Positions 36,106 through 45,245 of a stretch of DNA of 64,000 nucleotides are shown here, one piece after another; the stretch's first letter is position 1; the number at the start of each line of letters is the position of its first letter. The notes beneath the pieces were generated by a model. That model made no database searches. It was not told where the DNA came from and saw only the letters and a program-made list of their open reading frames with translations. Made by a program: the position numbers and the translations under genes. Source of the DNA: Crocinitomicaceae bacterium (GTDB lineage Bacteria; Bacteroidota; Bacteroidia; Flavobacteriales_D; Crocinitomicaceae); NCBI GenBank assembly GCA_022447585.1, contig JAKVAR010000048.1:121869-185868 (forward strand). The letters are read 5' to 3'.

Positions 36106-36951
36106 ATGAAAATTAGAAATTTAAAAGGAATAAGTATAACTCAAATTCTGGATGTATTTAACGCTTCATTTTCAGACTATTTTGTTCCTTTTATATTGAC
36201 CAAAGAACAATTAAACTCTAAAATTGCTTCAGATAATATTGATTTTGAATTGTCCGTTGGAGCTTTTGAAAATAAAAAACTTATAGCGTTCATACTTCAT
36301 GGGACAGATATAATTGATAACGTAAGCATCGCGTATAATGGAGGTACAGGAGTTATACCTGCAAAAAGAGGTTTGGGGCTAACGAAATCCATGTATCAAT
36401 TTATTTTACCCATTTTAGAAAAAAGGAGAATTAGCAAAATTACTCTTGAAGTAATCTCTAAAAATACTGCTGCCATAAAATCTTATGAAAAGATCGGTTT
36501 TATGACAACAAGAACTTTAGCATGTTTCAAAGGAAGTTTCGATCCTATCAAAACCAATGAAGAATTTGTGATAAAAGAACTCATTGACTATCCATGGGAT
36601 GTATTGCAGTCATTTTGGGATATACAGACAACATGGCAAAACTCAAGAAATGTCATAAACAAGCTAATTACCTGCAACCATGCTTTAGGCGCATATAAAG
36701 ACGATGCCTTAGTTGGATATGTAATTCACTCTCCGATAAGCAAACGTATACAACAAATTGCAATACATAAGAATTTTAGACGCAGAGGGATCGCTAAGCA
36801 ATTATTGACGGGAATAACAACGAAGTATGGCAAGGATCTATTCATCGTTAATGTTGATAAAAAGTCAACGAATACAATCAATTTCTTTCGATCAATAGGA
36901 CTTGACAATTACATCGATCAATTGGAAATGGAATTGACTTTAAATGAATAA
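36106..36951 (+). CDS. GNAT acetyltransferase with two GNAT-like domains
   Basis: A 281-residue protein with two tandem GNAT-like halves. The first half (about residues 1-150) carries TGVIPAKRGLGLTKSMYQFILP, a degenerate acetyl-CoA-binding loop. The second half (about 155-281) has IAIHKNFRRRGIAKQLLTGI, a clean Q/R-x-x-G-x-G/A type loop, followed by TNTINFFRSIGL. Such proteins transfer an acetyl group from acetyl-CoA to an amine; the substrate cannot be inferred. It has no operon partner in the window. Confidence 0.82.
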   Translation: MKIRNLKGISITQILDVFNASFSDYFVPFILTKEQLNSKIASDNIDFELSVGAFENKKLIAFILHGTDIIDNVSIAYNGGTGVIPAKRGLGLTKSMYQFILPILEKRRISKITLEVISKNTAAIKSYEKIGFMTTRTLACFKGSFDPIKTNEEFVIKELIDYPWDVLQSFWDIQTTWQNSRNVINKLITCNHALGAYKDDALVGYVIHSPISKRIQQIAIHKNFRRRGIAKQLLTGITTKYGKDLFIVNVDKKSTNTINFFRSIGLDNYIDQLEMELTLNE

Positions 36952-37001
36952 AACGTTCATGATCGCAATAATTCATCGCTGAAAAACATCACACTAGTTT
37001 A

Positions 37002-37262
37002 ATGAATCAAGCCATTAAAATATCCTGGAAATATTATACGTTTCTATTGCTATTACTTACAATTTCATTTTTGACAATTGTTCTAATTGATGATTGGGGA
37101 TTAATTAAAAACTATTAGTCTGAGCGCTGGCATGGTTATTTTGAAATTTAATTCATACGGTTCTTAATTTATGTTTTAATGTTAAACCTAAATAATTGGC
37201 TTATTCTATTTCCAGTTGTGCATATATGCTTTATTTTTTTATCAAATAAAAAAGCCATATAA
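37002..37262 (+). pseudogene. Decayed small membrane protein gene with two in-frame stops
   Basis: From ATG 37002 one frame gives MNQAIKISWKYYTFLLLLL and a hydrophobic segment, then TAG at 37116-37118. Reading on in the same frame gives SERWHGYFEI, then TAA at 37149-37151, then FIRFLIYVLMLNLNNWLILF and a second hydrophobic segment to TAA 37260-37262. The frame is kept across both stops and each part looks membrane-like, so an ancestral protein of about 86 residues with two premature stops is plausible. Chance is not excluded, since AT-rich DNA easily encodes hydrophobic runs. Confidence 0.4.
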
Positions 37263-37344
37263 AGAGATTGAGTATCCTTCATACACCTCAACAAAAGTTC
37301 TTATAAAGATATTTCCTTTACCTAAATACACTTATCTTTAAATT

Positions 37345-37653
37345 ATGGAATCAGAAAATAACAACGAACAAAAAACCACGACTAAAAAAGTTAGAAGACA
37401 AGCCACTCAAGAAGAACTTAACCATCCTTTGCATGGAGTCAAACTTGCGACAGTTTTAGAAACGTTGGTGGAAGTTTACGGTTGGAAGTACTTAGCACAA
37501 GAAGTCAACATTAACTGCTTCAAATACGATCCTTCTATTAAAGTTAGTCTGAAGTTCCTCCGAAAATTTGCTTGGGCACGTGAGCATGTTCAAGACATCT
37601 ATGTAGATATGGTTGAACAAGGCATTGATCAAAAGGTAAAGAAGAGAAACTAA
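37345..37653 (+). CDS. VF530-family (DUF2132) protein
   Basis: A 102-residue protein. The core, from [21 protein letters not shown] to [20 protein letters not shown] (about residues 28-92), matches the VF530/DUF2132 family, small helical proteins with a SAP-like fold thought to bind DNA. The N-terminal 25 residues are basic and polar ([14 protein letters not shown]). No operon partner is visible; tyrS lies on the other strand. Confidence 0.88.
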   Translation: MESENNNEQKTTTKKVRRQATQEELNHPLHGVKLATVLETLVEVYGWKYLAQEVNINCFKYDPSIKVSLKFLRKFAWAREHVQDIYVDMVEQGIDQKVKKRN

Positions 37654-37789
37654 GTTCAAATGTAACTTAACGCGAATATATATTTATGCTGATAGCACAA
37701 AAAAATTATTTAATGTAAAAAGCAATTAAACATTGATTGACTCTATCGTAAGCAATTAGCCATAATTACAAAAAGACCATTATTAAACA

Positions 37790-37817
37790 AATAAGGACGC
37801 CTGTAAGCGTCCTTATT
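37790..37817 (-). terminator. Terminator of the gldA-tyrS unit
   Basis: AATAAGGACGC and GCGTCCTTATT form an 11-base stem around a 6-base loop, 23 bases beyond the tyrS stop. On the minus strand it is followed by TGTTTAATAAT, a weak T-rich tail. It lies between convergent genes and may serve both. Confidence 0.7.
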
Positions 37818-37840
37818 CAATTCTATATCTAATAAAATAG

Positions 37841-39121
37841 TTACTCTACAATTAAAATGTAATTGTTCTTCTTTCCTTTTCCTAATAAGACATACTTATC
37901 ATTGATTAAAGAATCTTTAGTAACCATGTATTGGTCGTTTACCTTTTCTTTATTCACTGAAATCGCATTTCCTTTCAACTCTCTTCTTGCTTCCCCATTC
38001 GATTTTAAGAAACCTGTTTTTGCTGCAAGAGCATCAATGATTCCAATTCCTGCAGCTAAATCCGCTTTAGACACTGTTGCTTGAGGCACACCATCGAAAA
38101 TGGAGAAAAAATCTTTCTCTGAGATAGATTTCAAGTCCTCGGAAGTCGATTTACCAAACAAAATCTTAGAAGCTGCTAATGCCGTAGCCAATGCTTCCTT
38201 ACCGTGGGTTCTAACCGTAATATCTTCTGCTAATGCTTTTTGAAGCCCTCTTAAGTGCGGAGCTTCTTTATGGGCTATAATAATAGATTCAATCTCCTCT
38301 CTTGACTTAAAGGTAAAGATCTTAATGAAATTCTCAGCGTCCTCATCACTAGCGTTTAACCAATATTGATAGAATTGGTAAGGCGATGTTTTTTCGGCAT
38401 CTAACCAAACACTTCCTCCTGCGGTCTTACCAAACTTAGTTCCGTCTGCTTTCTTTATTAGTGGTGTTGTTACCGCATAGGCTTCTCCTCCTCCCTTACG
38501 ACGAATCAACTCAGTTCCGGTAACAATATTACCCCATTGATCAGAACCTCCCAATTGCACGATACAATCGTGATTCTTATTCAAATAATAGAAATCATAG
38601 CCTTGAACTAACTGGTATGAAAACTCTGTAAACGACATTCCTGTGTCTAAACGAGATTTCACTGAATCTTTAGCCAACATGTAGTTAATCGATAAATGCT
38701 TACCAACATCTCGAATAAAATCCAAGAAGTTAAATTCCTTGAACCAATCGTAGTTATTCACCATTTCTGCTGAATTATCTCCACAATCAAAATCCAAGAA
38801 ACGTTCTAGTTGTTTCTTTACGCAAGCCACATTATGGTCTAGTGTTTCTGAATCTAGTAAATTTCTTTCTGCTGATTTACCAGAAGGATCTCCAACCATG
38901 CCTGTAGCACCACCGACCAATGCAAAAGGCTTGTGACCTGCTCTTTGGAAGTGTGTCAACGTCATGATTTGTACTAAATTTCCGATATGCAAAGAATCAG
39001 CAGTAGGATCAAACCCAATATACCCGGCAGACATCTTCTTTAAGAGTGCTTCTTCTGTCCCTGGCATGATATCGTGTATCATCCCTCTCCACTTCAATTC
39101 TTCTATAAAATTCTCAGGCAT
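37841..39121 (-). CDS. tyrS: Tyrosyl-tRNA synthetase
   Basis: A 426-residue class I synthetase that charges tRNA-Tyr. The HIGH-type motif is in DSLHIGNLVQ (about residue 43), and the KMSKS-type motif is the TyrS variant in TKFGKTAGG (about residue 230). QLGGSDQWGNIVTG, with the tyrosine-binding residues, is present. The C-terminal 70 residues form the S4-like RNA-binding domain (EARRELKGNAISVN). The gene starts 1 base after gldA ends, so the two probably share a message. Confidence 0.95.
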   Translation of the reverse strand: MPENFIEELKWRGMIHDIMPGTEEALLKKMSAGYIGFDPTADSLHIGNLVQIMTLTHFQRAGHKPFALVGGATGMVGDPSGKSAERNLLDSETLDHNVACVKKQLERFLDFDCGDNSAEMVNNYDWFKEFNFLDFIRDVGKHLSINYMLAKDSVKSRLDTGMSFTEFSYQLVQGYDFYYLNKNHDCIVQLGGSDQWGNIVTGTELIRRKGGGEAYAVTTPLIKKADGTKFGKTAGGSVWLDAEKTSPYQFYQYWLNASDEDAENFIKIFTFKSREEIESIIIAHKEAPHLRGLQKALAEDITVRTHGKEALATALAASKILFGKSTSEDLKSISEKDFFSIFDGVPQATVSKADLAAGIGIIDALAAKTGFLKSNGEARRELKGNAISVNKEKVNDQYMVTKDSLINDKYVLLGKGKKNNYILIVE

Positions 39122-39122
39122 T

Positions 39123-40025
39123 CTATTGGTTTGTCAATGTTTTAAATACTTCTTCCAGGGATTTTTCTTCCTTGCGAAGGGTTAATGTCAATACGTTATT
39201 TTCTTGTGCAAATTTGGCTATTACTTTCCTTAAGTCGATATCTTCTTGAGACTCTAACAGCCAACCTTCAGAAACTTTTCCGACTTTGCTTACACCAGCT
39301 ATTTTACTCAATTGGCTTTTCGATACACTTCCTTCAAATTCGACATAAACCGTTTGAACTTGTGCTTGCATCTGTAAATCACCCGCCTTATCATCTGCTA
39401 CTATTTCTCCCTTATTGATAATTACAACACGGTCACAAATAGCCTCAACTTCCTGCATAATGTGCGTAGAAAGCATTACTGTTTTTTCTTTTCCAATTGA
39501 CTTAATCAACTCACGAATTTCAACCAGTTGATTTGGGTCTAATCCAGATGTTGGCTCATCCAAAATTAAAACTTTAGGATCGTGAATAATTGCTTGCGCT
39601 AGACCAACACGTTGACGGTAACCTTTTGAAAGTGCGCCAATCTTTTTGTTCTGTTCAACTTCTAAACCAACTTTCTTAATCATGTCGGCAACGCGTTCTT
39701 TCACATTATCAATTCTGTAAATCTTCGCAACAAAAGTCAAGTACTCTTTCACATACATATCCAAATACAATGGATTATGTTCCGGCAAATACCCAATCAA
39801 TTGACGCGTTTCTAAAGAATCGACAGTAACGGGTATATCGCATACTTTAACTTCACCATTTGAAGCAGAAATATATCCTGTAATCACTTTCATTGTTGTC
39901 GACTTCCCTGCTCCGTTAGGTCCAAGAAAACCAACAATCTCACCACTATTTACCTTGAAAGAAATATCCTTCACAGCAGCTTGATCTCCGTAATACTTAA
40001 ATAGATTTTTAACTTCAATTGACAT
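39123..40025 (-). CDS. gldA: Gliding-motility ABC transporter ATPase GldA
   Basis: A 300-residue ABC ATPase. Walker A GPNGAGKST is near residue 36, the ABC signature appears as LSKGYRQRVGLAQA (about 133), Walker B as VLILDEPTSGLDP and the H-loop as LSTHIMQEVEA. The C-terminal 80 residues hold the additional domain typical of GldA. GldA works with GldF and GldG in gliding motility and T9SS-associated functions of Flavobacteria; neither partner is in the window, so the complex is assembled from separate loci. A general ABC export ATPase is the alternative reading. Confidence 0.85.
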   Translation of the reverse strand: MSIEVKNLFKYYGDQAAVKDISFKVNSGEIVGFLGPNGAGKSTTMKVITGYISASNGEVKVCDIPVTVDSLETRQLIGYLPEHNPLYLDMYVKEYLTFVAKIYRIDNVKERVADMIKKVGLEVEQNKKIGALSKGYRQRVGLAQAIIHDPKVLILDEPTSGLDPNQLVEIRELIKSIGKEKTVMLSTHIMQEVEAICDRVVIINKGEIVADDKAGDLQMQAQVQTVYVEFEGSVSKSQLSKIAGVSKVGKVSEGWLLESQEDIDLRKVIAKFAQENNVLTLTLRKEEKSLEEVFKTLTNQ

Positions 40026-40204
40026 GTGTTCAAATTTGAACTAGCGAATTTAATGAATATTGATAGAATATATACGTATTTAAACTTCTATTGAACTAAC
40101 GGTATAGATTAGCTAATCATTATTTCTCTCTTTTTATTTTAAAATTCGATTTCTATCTCACCTTCAATAGTTAGAGTTCACAACAATACGTAACTTTACA
40201 CCCA

Positions 40205-41155
40205 ATGAATATGCAAGGCAAAGTCTTAAAATCTACCGGAAAATGGTATACCGTTGAATTATCTGACACCTCTATTGTGAAGTGTCGTATTCGTGGTAAA
40301 ATGCGTTTAGAAGGATTAAAGACAACAAATCCAATTTCAGTTGGTGATGTTGTTAATCTTTCAAAAAAGGAAGATGACGAAGGAAATAGAGTAATAGAGT
40401 CGATCGAAAATAGAACCAATTACATCGTTCGTAAGTCAACAAACCTGAGTAAACAATCTCAGATTTTAGCTGCTAATATTGACCGGGCCTATCTATTAGT
40501 AACAATTCATTCGCCAGTAACACACTTGGCTTTTATTGACCGTTTCTTAGTTTCTGCGGAATCATTTCGAATACCAACAACTATTCTTTTCAATAAGATA
40601 GACATGTATTCTAAAGATGATTTAGATTATGTAGATGCCTTAATACATATGTATGAACGTATTGGATACCCCTGTAAAAAAGTATCGGCTCTAGATAAAG
40701 AAAGTGTTGAATTTTTAAAGCAAGAAATTAACGGTAAACAAGTAATGATTTCTGGTCATAGTGGAGTTGGAAAAAGCACCTTAGTGAATGCTATTGATTC
40801 TAACTTGAACATTGTAACGAATGAAATTTCAAATGCGCATCAGCAAGGTCAGCACACAACTACGTTTGCTGAAATGCATAAGTTACAGAGTGGCGGATAT
40901 ATTGTAGACACACCAGGAATTAGAGCTTTCGGAATAGTTGATATGGACAAATCGGTGATATCACATTACTTTCCTGAAATGCGCGCTCTAATGAGCGAAT
41001 GCAAATTCAACAATTGCCTGCATTTGAAAGAACCTAAATGTGCCGTAAAGGAAGCATTGGAAAAGAATGAAATAGACGAGAGTAGATACACTACTTATGT
41101 TCAATTGATGGAAGAAGATGAAAACGACATTCATCGCAAAAACATTTTCGGATGA
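40205..41155 (+). CDS. rsgA: Small ribosomal subunit biogenesis GTPase RsgA
   Basis: A 316-residue circularly permuted GTPase that checks late 30S subunit maturation. The N-terminal OB-fold (residues about 1-75) is followed by the permuted motif order: G4 NKID (about 120), G1 GHSGVGKST (about 190), and G3 DTPGI (about 238). The C-terminal zinc-binding region (CKFNNCLHLKEPKC) is intact. Its ATGA stop overlaps the start of dtd by 4 bases, so the two are coupled. Divergent from gldA. Confidence 0.95.
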   Translation: MNMQGKVLKSTGKWYTVELSDTSIVKCRIRGKMRLEGLKTTNPISVGDVVNLSKKEDDEGNRVIESIENRTNYIVRKSTNLSKQSQILAANIDRAYLLVTIHSPVTHLAFIDRFLVSAESFRIPTTILFNKIDMYSKDDLDYVDALIHMYERIGYPCKKVSALDKESVEFLKQEINGKQVMISGHSGVGKSTLVNAIDSNLNIVTNEISNAHQQGQHTTTFAEMHKLQSGGYIVDTPGIRAFGIVDMDKSVISHYFPEMRALMSECKFNNCLHLKEPKCAVKEALEKNEIDESRYTTYVQLMEEDENDIHRKNIFG

Positions 41156-41604
41156 GACTATTAGTTCAGCGCGTTAGCGAGGCATCTGTAAAAGTTGAAG
41201 GAAACATCAAAGGCGAAATAAATCATGGCCTTTTATTATTTGTGGGTATTGGCGAAGATGATTCTAAAGAAGACATTGATTGGTTGGTAAAAAAAGTAAC
41301 TGGACTTCGAATCTTTAGTGATGAGGCAGGAAAAATGAACTTATCTGTAACTGACATCAATGGTGAATATTTGGTCATTAGTCAATTTACACTGCATGCC
41401 TCAACTAAAAAAGGTAATAGACCAAGTTACATCAAAGCAGCCCGTCCAGAACAAGCTATACCATTGTACGAATTGTTCATCAAACAGCTAAAATCGGTAC
41501 AATCTCAAAAGGTCGCTTCGGGAATTTTTGGAGCAGATATGAAAGTGTCATTGATTAATGATGGGCCAGTAACAATTTGGATTGATTCTAAAAACAAACA
41601 ATAA
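41152..41604 (+). CDS. dtd: D-aminoacyl-tRNA deacylase
   Basis: A 150-residue Dtd that removes D-amino acids (and glycine from tRNA-Ala) from mischarged tRNA. The signature SQFTLHASTKKGNRPSY is at about residues 78-94, and the second conserved motif NDGPVTIW with the cis Gly-Pro is near the C-terminus. Length matches the family. It overlaps rsgA by 4 bases and the MazG-like gene by 1 base (TAATG), giving a tight rsgA-dtd-mazG operon devoted to translation quality control. Confidence 0.95.
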   Translation: MRLLVQRVSEASVKVEGNIKGEINHGLLLFVGIGEDDSKEDIDWLVKKVTGLRIFSDEAGKMNLSVTDINGEYLVISQFTLHASTKKGNRPSYIKAARPEQAIPLYELFIKQLKSVQSQKVASGIFGADMKVSLINDGPVTIWIDSKNKQ

Positions 41605-41930
41605 TGGAAATTAAAACACTTCAGGAAAAAGTAGACCAATGGATTAAGGAATATGGCGTCCGTTATTTCGACGAATTAACAAATACAGCAATGTTGATGG
41701 AAGAGGTTGGAGAGGTTGCCAGAATTATGGCGCGCCGTTACGGAGAACAAAGTGAAAAGGAAAGCGACAAGAATAAAGACCTAGGTGAAGAACTTGCGGA
41801 TGTCTTATTTGTGCTAACATGCTTAGCCAATCAAACTGGAATAGATTTGGAAAAAGCTATTCAAAAGAACTTTGACAAGAAAACAAATCGTGATGCTACC
41901 CGTCATTTGGAGAATGAAAAATTAAAATAA
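41604..41930 (+). CDS. MazG-like nucleotide pyrophosphohydrolase
   Basis: A 108-residue all-alpha NTP pyrophosphohydrolase. The metal-binding acidic residues are in LMEEVGEVARIMARR and in LGEELADVLFVLTCLAN, the E-x2-E and E-x2-D pattern of the MazG fold. Such enzymes remove non-canonical NTPs. The start overlaps the stop of dtd (TAATG). It is the last gene of the rsgA operon, followed by a separate lipase. Confidence 0.88.
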   Translation: MEIKTLQEKVDQWIKEYGVRYFDELTNTAMLMEEVGEVARIMARRYGEQSEKESDKNKDLGEELADVLFVLTCLANQTGIDLEKAIQKNFDKKTNRDATRHLENEKLK

Positions 41931-41977
41931 AGTCTATCTGTTTTCGTTTTATTATTTATCTCCAATAAATCAAAGAC

Positions 41978-43168
41978 ATGAAAATTCTGTTAATTACACT
42001 CGCCATGGCGTTAAGTTTGTCGCGTGCAGTTGCGCAACTTAATTCTGGTTTCAGGCCTGAAGAAGCTAAAGAACTCATCGCAATTTGTAATAGTTATACT
42101 TACCTCAATTTAGAAGGTAACGATTCTGAGATCGTTCCTAATGGCTATAACCGAATCTACGATTCTCCGGTTTATGGGATGGACAATAAATTCCAAATTT
42201 ACGCGAAGGGAAAAACAGGTGTAATCAATTTTAGAGGATCAACAGATAAGAAGTCGAGTTGGTTAGAAAACTTCTATTCTTCAATGATTCCAGTTGAAGG
42301 TGAAGTAATTATTGGAGGTAGAAAATTCGATTACAAGTTAGGGAAAGACACTTCGTCCGGACTTCATTCTGGCTATTTACTTGGACTCGCTTATTTACAT
42401 GAAGATTTAATACGCCAAGTTAAGAACCTGAACAAAAAAGGAATTTATAATATCTACATCACGGGACATAGTCAAGGCGGTGCATTAGCCATTCTAACAC
42501 GATCATACTTTCATTACTTACCGGTATCTAAAATGAGTCGTAAAAATAAGTTCAAAGTCTATGCATTCGCTCAGCCTATGGTTGGAAATAGAGAATTTAT
42601 TGCAGAATACGACAGGCTTTTCAGTAATAAAGAAATGAGTTATGCCATGATTAATTCTGCTGATGCCGTTCCTAAAATGCCTCTTTCATATAACGATAGC
42701 ACCTTGGTGCGAGATGGTATAATAGCATTAATTTCAAAAGACAAAGTAGTCGATAAATCTCAGTTCATTAAAGACGGATTAATTTCAATGTTTCAGACAA
42801 AATTGACAGGAACCGTGTCGAAATTTGGCAAATCCGTGGCAAAACAAATTGAAAAAGAATTGGGGGAAGTAAAGCTTCCGGAACCAATCAACGATATAAA
42901 TTATTCTCAAGTTGGAAATTTAATGCATTTGCCGCCACCTGTGTACCCATTAATTATGAAAGATTCCACATTATTAAACAACCCTGACTTCATGGCAGCG
43001 CACAAAAGAGATACTAATGGAGTTTTTGAAGATAAAGGAGTTTATAAGAAGACTTCTATGTCCTTAAATCATAAACCCTACAATTACTACACGTCAATTT
43101 TGAAAGTCTATTTCCCGAATGAATATCGAAAGGTAGAACCAAAGGTTTTTCCTTTAAATACGAAGTAA
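41978..43168 (+). CDS. Secreted class 3-type lipase
   Basis: A 396-residue alpha/beta hydrolase with a signal peptide (about residues 1-20, ending VAQ). The nucleophile serine sits in TGHSQGGALA (about residue 167), the G-x-S-x-G elbow typical of class 3 lipases, preceded by INFRGST, a lid and oxyanion region. An aspartate in NSADAVPKMP is the likely acid residue, and a histidine farther on (LMHLPPP) is a candidate base. It would act on lipids outside the cytoplasm. Its 3' end overlaps the convergent NUDIX gene by 15 bases. Confidence 0.85.
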   Translation: MKILLITLAMALSLSRAVAQLNSGFRPEEAKELIAICNSYTYLNLEGNDSEIVPNGYNRIYDSPVYGMDNKFQIYAKGKTGVINFRGSTDKKSSWLENFYSSMIPVEGEVIIGGRKFDYKLGKDTSSGLHSGYLLGLAYLHEDLIRQVKNLNKKGIYNIYITGHSQGGALAILTRSYFHYLPVSKMSRKNKFKVYAFAQPMVGNREFIAEYDRLFSNKEMSYAMINSADAVPKMPLSYNDSTLVRDGIIALISKDKVVDKSQFIKDGLISMFQTKLTGTVSKFGKSVAKQIEKELGEVKLPEPINDINYSQVGNLMHLPPPVYPLIMKDSTLLNNPDFMAAHKRDTNGVFEDKGVYKKTSMSLNHKPYNYYTSILKVYFPNEYRKVEPKVFPLNTK

Positions 43169-43582
43169 ATCTGCAACAACTTTATCAATAGGAAAGGTCA
43201 TGACATCAGCGCTGATTTCGCTTAGAGCTATCCAACGGAATTTCTCTCCTTCTTCAGTTAAGGGTAAAGTGTGATCTGTTAATGGAATTTGAGTATAATT
43301 TATATTCGTAACTCGGTAATAGAAACTCGTCAATTGATCTTCTTTTCTAAATGCAGATTGTTGAAAGAATTCATTCACGTAGAACAAATCTCCAATCTCA
43401 CTTTCTAGTCCTATTTCTTCTTGAATTTCACGTTTCAAACAATCTTTAGTTCCTTCGCCCCACTCCAGACCTCCTCCGGGGAATTTAGTAAACGAATTCC
43501 CAAATCTGAGTTCATCAGAAACTAAAACCTCATCTTTTTCATTGATGATAATTCCATACACACGCAGGTTATGATTAGCCAT
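43154..43582 (-). CDS. NUDIX hydrolase
   Basis: A 142-residue NUDIX enzyme hydrolysing nucleoside diphosphate-linked compounds. The complete Nudix box GGGLEWGEGTKDCLKREIQE followed by EIGLES (about residues 34-60) is visible with REIQEEIG intact. The substrate is unknown. It follows the second MazG-like gene after 2 bases on the same strand, so the pair looks like a nucleotide-pool cleaning unit. Confidence 0.9.
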   Translation of the reverse strand: MANHNLRVYGIIINEKDEVLVSDELRFGNSFTKFPGGGLEWGEGTKDCLKREIQEEIGLESEIGDLFYVNEFFQQSAFRKEDQLTSFYYRVTNINYTQIPLTDHTLPLTEEGEKFRWIALSEISADVMTFPIDKVVADLLRI

Positions 43583-43584
43583 AA

Positions 43585-43977
43585 TTACTTCTCAAGAATA
43601 GACTTAATATTCGGTTTGAAGTATAAATCAGATTTTAAAATTTTTCCATCTTCACGGTAAATTGCTTTTCCATCTTTGTCCAATTTAGACATATTTGACC
43701 GTTGAATTTCTTCAAATACTTCAGCAATTTTATGTTGCATTCCGTGTTTTAAAATTGTTCCGCAAAGAATATATAACTGATCTCCTAAGGCATCTGCAAT
43801 TTCAACTAAGTCACCATTTTTAGCAGCTTCAAGATACTCTTCGTTCTCCTCTGTCATCAACTTATGACGAAGCGTATAATCTGCTTCACTGATGTTAGCG
43901 GTTGGTTCATAGTTATTATCAATTCCGAAAGCGTCATGAAATTTCTCAACAGCTCCAATAGTATCTTTTAATGTCAT
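43585..43977 (-). CDS. MazG / phosphoribosyl-ATP pyrophosphohydrolase-like protein
   Basis: A 130-residue all-alpha pyrophosphohydrolase-like protein. The acidic helices LMTEENEEYLEAAKNGDLVEIADALGDQLYILCG (about residues 40-75) have the E-x3-E and E-x2-D metal-binding layout. It resembles the NTP pyrophosphohydrolase group often annotated as PRA-PH-like, but the gene is outside any histidine operon, so a house-cleaning role is more likely. It begins the minus-strand pair with the NUDIX hydrolase. Confidence 0.82.
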   Translation of the reverse strand: MTLKDTIGAVEKFHDAFGIDNNYEPTANISEADYTLRHKLMTEENEEYLEAAKNGDLVEIADALGDQLYILCGTILKHGMQHKIAEVFEEIQRSNMSKLDKDGKAIYREDGKILKSDLYFKPNIKSILEK

Positions 43978-44380
43978 CGTTTCTTAATTTGTCACAAAGA
44001 TTGAAATTTGAAACTGCAATCACAAATGAAATAAACCCGGTATTGTTGGATCAAAATTCCGAGTTCCATTATCGAACTAAGTCGCATCACTCGATTTCAA
44101 TTCTACTAAAAATGACATTGCTAAGGATGCAGAAACTGGCTTTGATATTCCAAAGAAAAAAGCTAAAATCACTCCAAAATTGAGATCTAAGATCCGAAAT
44201 ATTTATATGAACAATAGCTCTAATGTTTTAGACATTATTTATATCAACCGATTGATCTTAGTTCTCCATCAGCTAAAAAATAGAATATCAAACACTAAGT
44301 CAAAAAAAATAAACTGAGTCGTAAATAAAGGTTTAAAAAAAGCGTTCAGTGGAATAGATTATCTACTTTTGCCAACTTAA
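43978..44380 (+). other. Gap of 403 bases with possible coding debris
   Basis: No intact gene is visible. A frame from 44081 (NDIAKDAETGFDIPKKKAKI, then TPKLRSKIRNIY) has a protein-like composition but no start and no recognisable family, so it may be the remnant of a decayed gene. No RNA gene or terminator was seen. Confidence 0.35.
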
Positions 44381-45244
44381 ATGAATGCTAGACTAAAACA
44401 TATTCTTAAAAAATACCTGAAATATTATAAGGTAAAAAACAGATTAAAGCCTGAAGTTCGCAAGGAACAAGAAGACTTAGTTACTTTTTATCGTGAGAAT
44501 ATTTTAGAAGGGCAAATTCCAGAGATTACTGAATCAGGTTTCAAACTATTTTCTCAGTTCGAAGAAGATGGATTGCTGTTGTACATTTTTGCAATTATCG
44601 GGATGAAGCAAAAAACATTCGTTGAGTTTGGAGCCGATGATGGAATTAACAGCAATACTGCGAACCTTCATTTTAACCATGACTTTACAGGATTATATTT
44701 AGATGGAAATGAAAAAGCCATAGAACGTGGCCGTTATTTCTACAAAAAACATGGTAATCCAAGAGTTGCAAACCCTACATTCAAACAAGCATTTATTACA
44801 GCCGAAAACATCAACCAACTGATAAAAGATGGCGGGTTAACTGGCGAAATTGGTTTGTTATCGATCGATATTGATGGCAACGACTACTGGGTTTGGAAAG
44901 CAATCGATGTTATTTCTCCACAAGTTGTAATTATAGAGACACATAATGAATTTGGAATGAATGACATTATTGTACCTTACGACCCTGAGTATTTCTACCC
45001 CGGCAAACACCCAACTTATCACGGAGCATCTCCGGTGGCAATGACTAAATTGGCGAAGAAAAAAGGCTATCGTTTGATTGGTTCCAATGAATTAGGATTT
45101 AATTTTATTTACCTTCGAGAAGATCTGGCGAATGATTTTTTGCCAGAAGTTACTGTTGAATCATTATTGAAACACCCATCAAATGCTGAAGCAAGAGAAC
45201 GTTTTGAAGCGGTAAAAGATTGGGAGTTCATAACTGAAGACTAA
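44381..45244 (+). CDS. FkbM-like methyltransferase-fold protein
   Basis: A 287-residue protein. FVEFGADDGINSNTANL (about residues 86-102) is a motif I-like glycine-rich loop, GLYLDGN an acidic strand-end, and LLSIDIDGNDYWVW (about 165) the motif typical of FkbM-like SAM-dependent methyltransferases. The first 40 residues are strongly basic. A sugar or small-molecule acceptor is possible, but none is shown. The cupin gene starts 1 base after its stop, so the two form one unit. Confidence 0.7.
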   Translation: MNARLKHILKKYLKYYKVKNRLKPEVRKEQEDLVTFYRENILEGQIPEITESGFKLFSQFEEDGLLLYIFAIIGMKQKTFVEFGADDGINSNTANLHFNHDFTGLYLDGNEKAIERGRYFYKKHGNPRVANPTFKQAFITAENINQLIKDGGLTGEIGLLSIDIDGNDYWVWKAIDVISPQVVIIETHNEFGMNDIIVPYDPEYFYPGKHPTYHGASPVAMTKLAKKKGYRLIGSNELGFNFIYLREDLANDFLPEVTVESLLKHPSNAEARERFEAVKDWEFITED

Positions 45245-45245
45245 T

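Noticed and set aside
44081..44300. Protein-like frame in the 403-base gap after the second MazG-like gene
   Set aside because: No start codon in context and no recognisable family, so it is not called as a gene or pseudogene.
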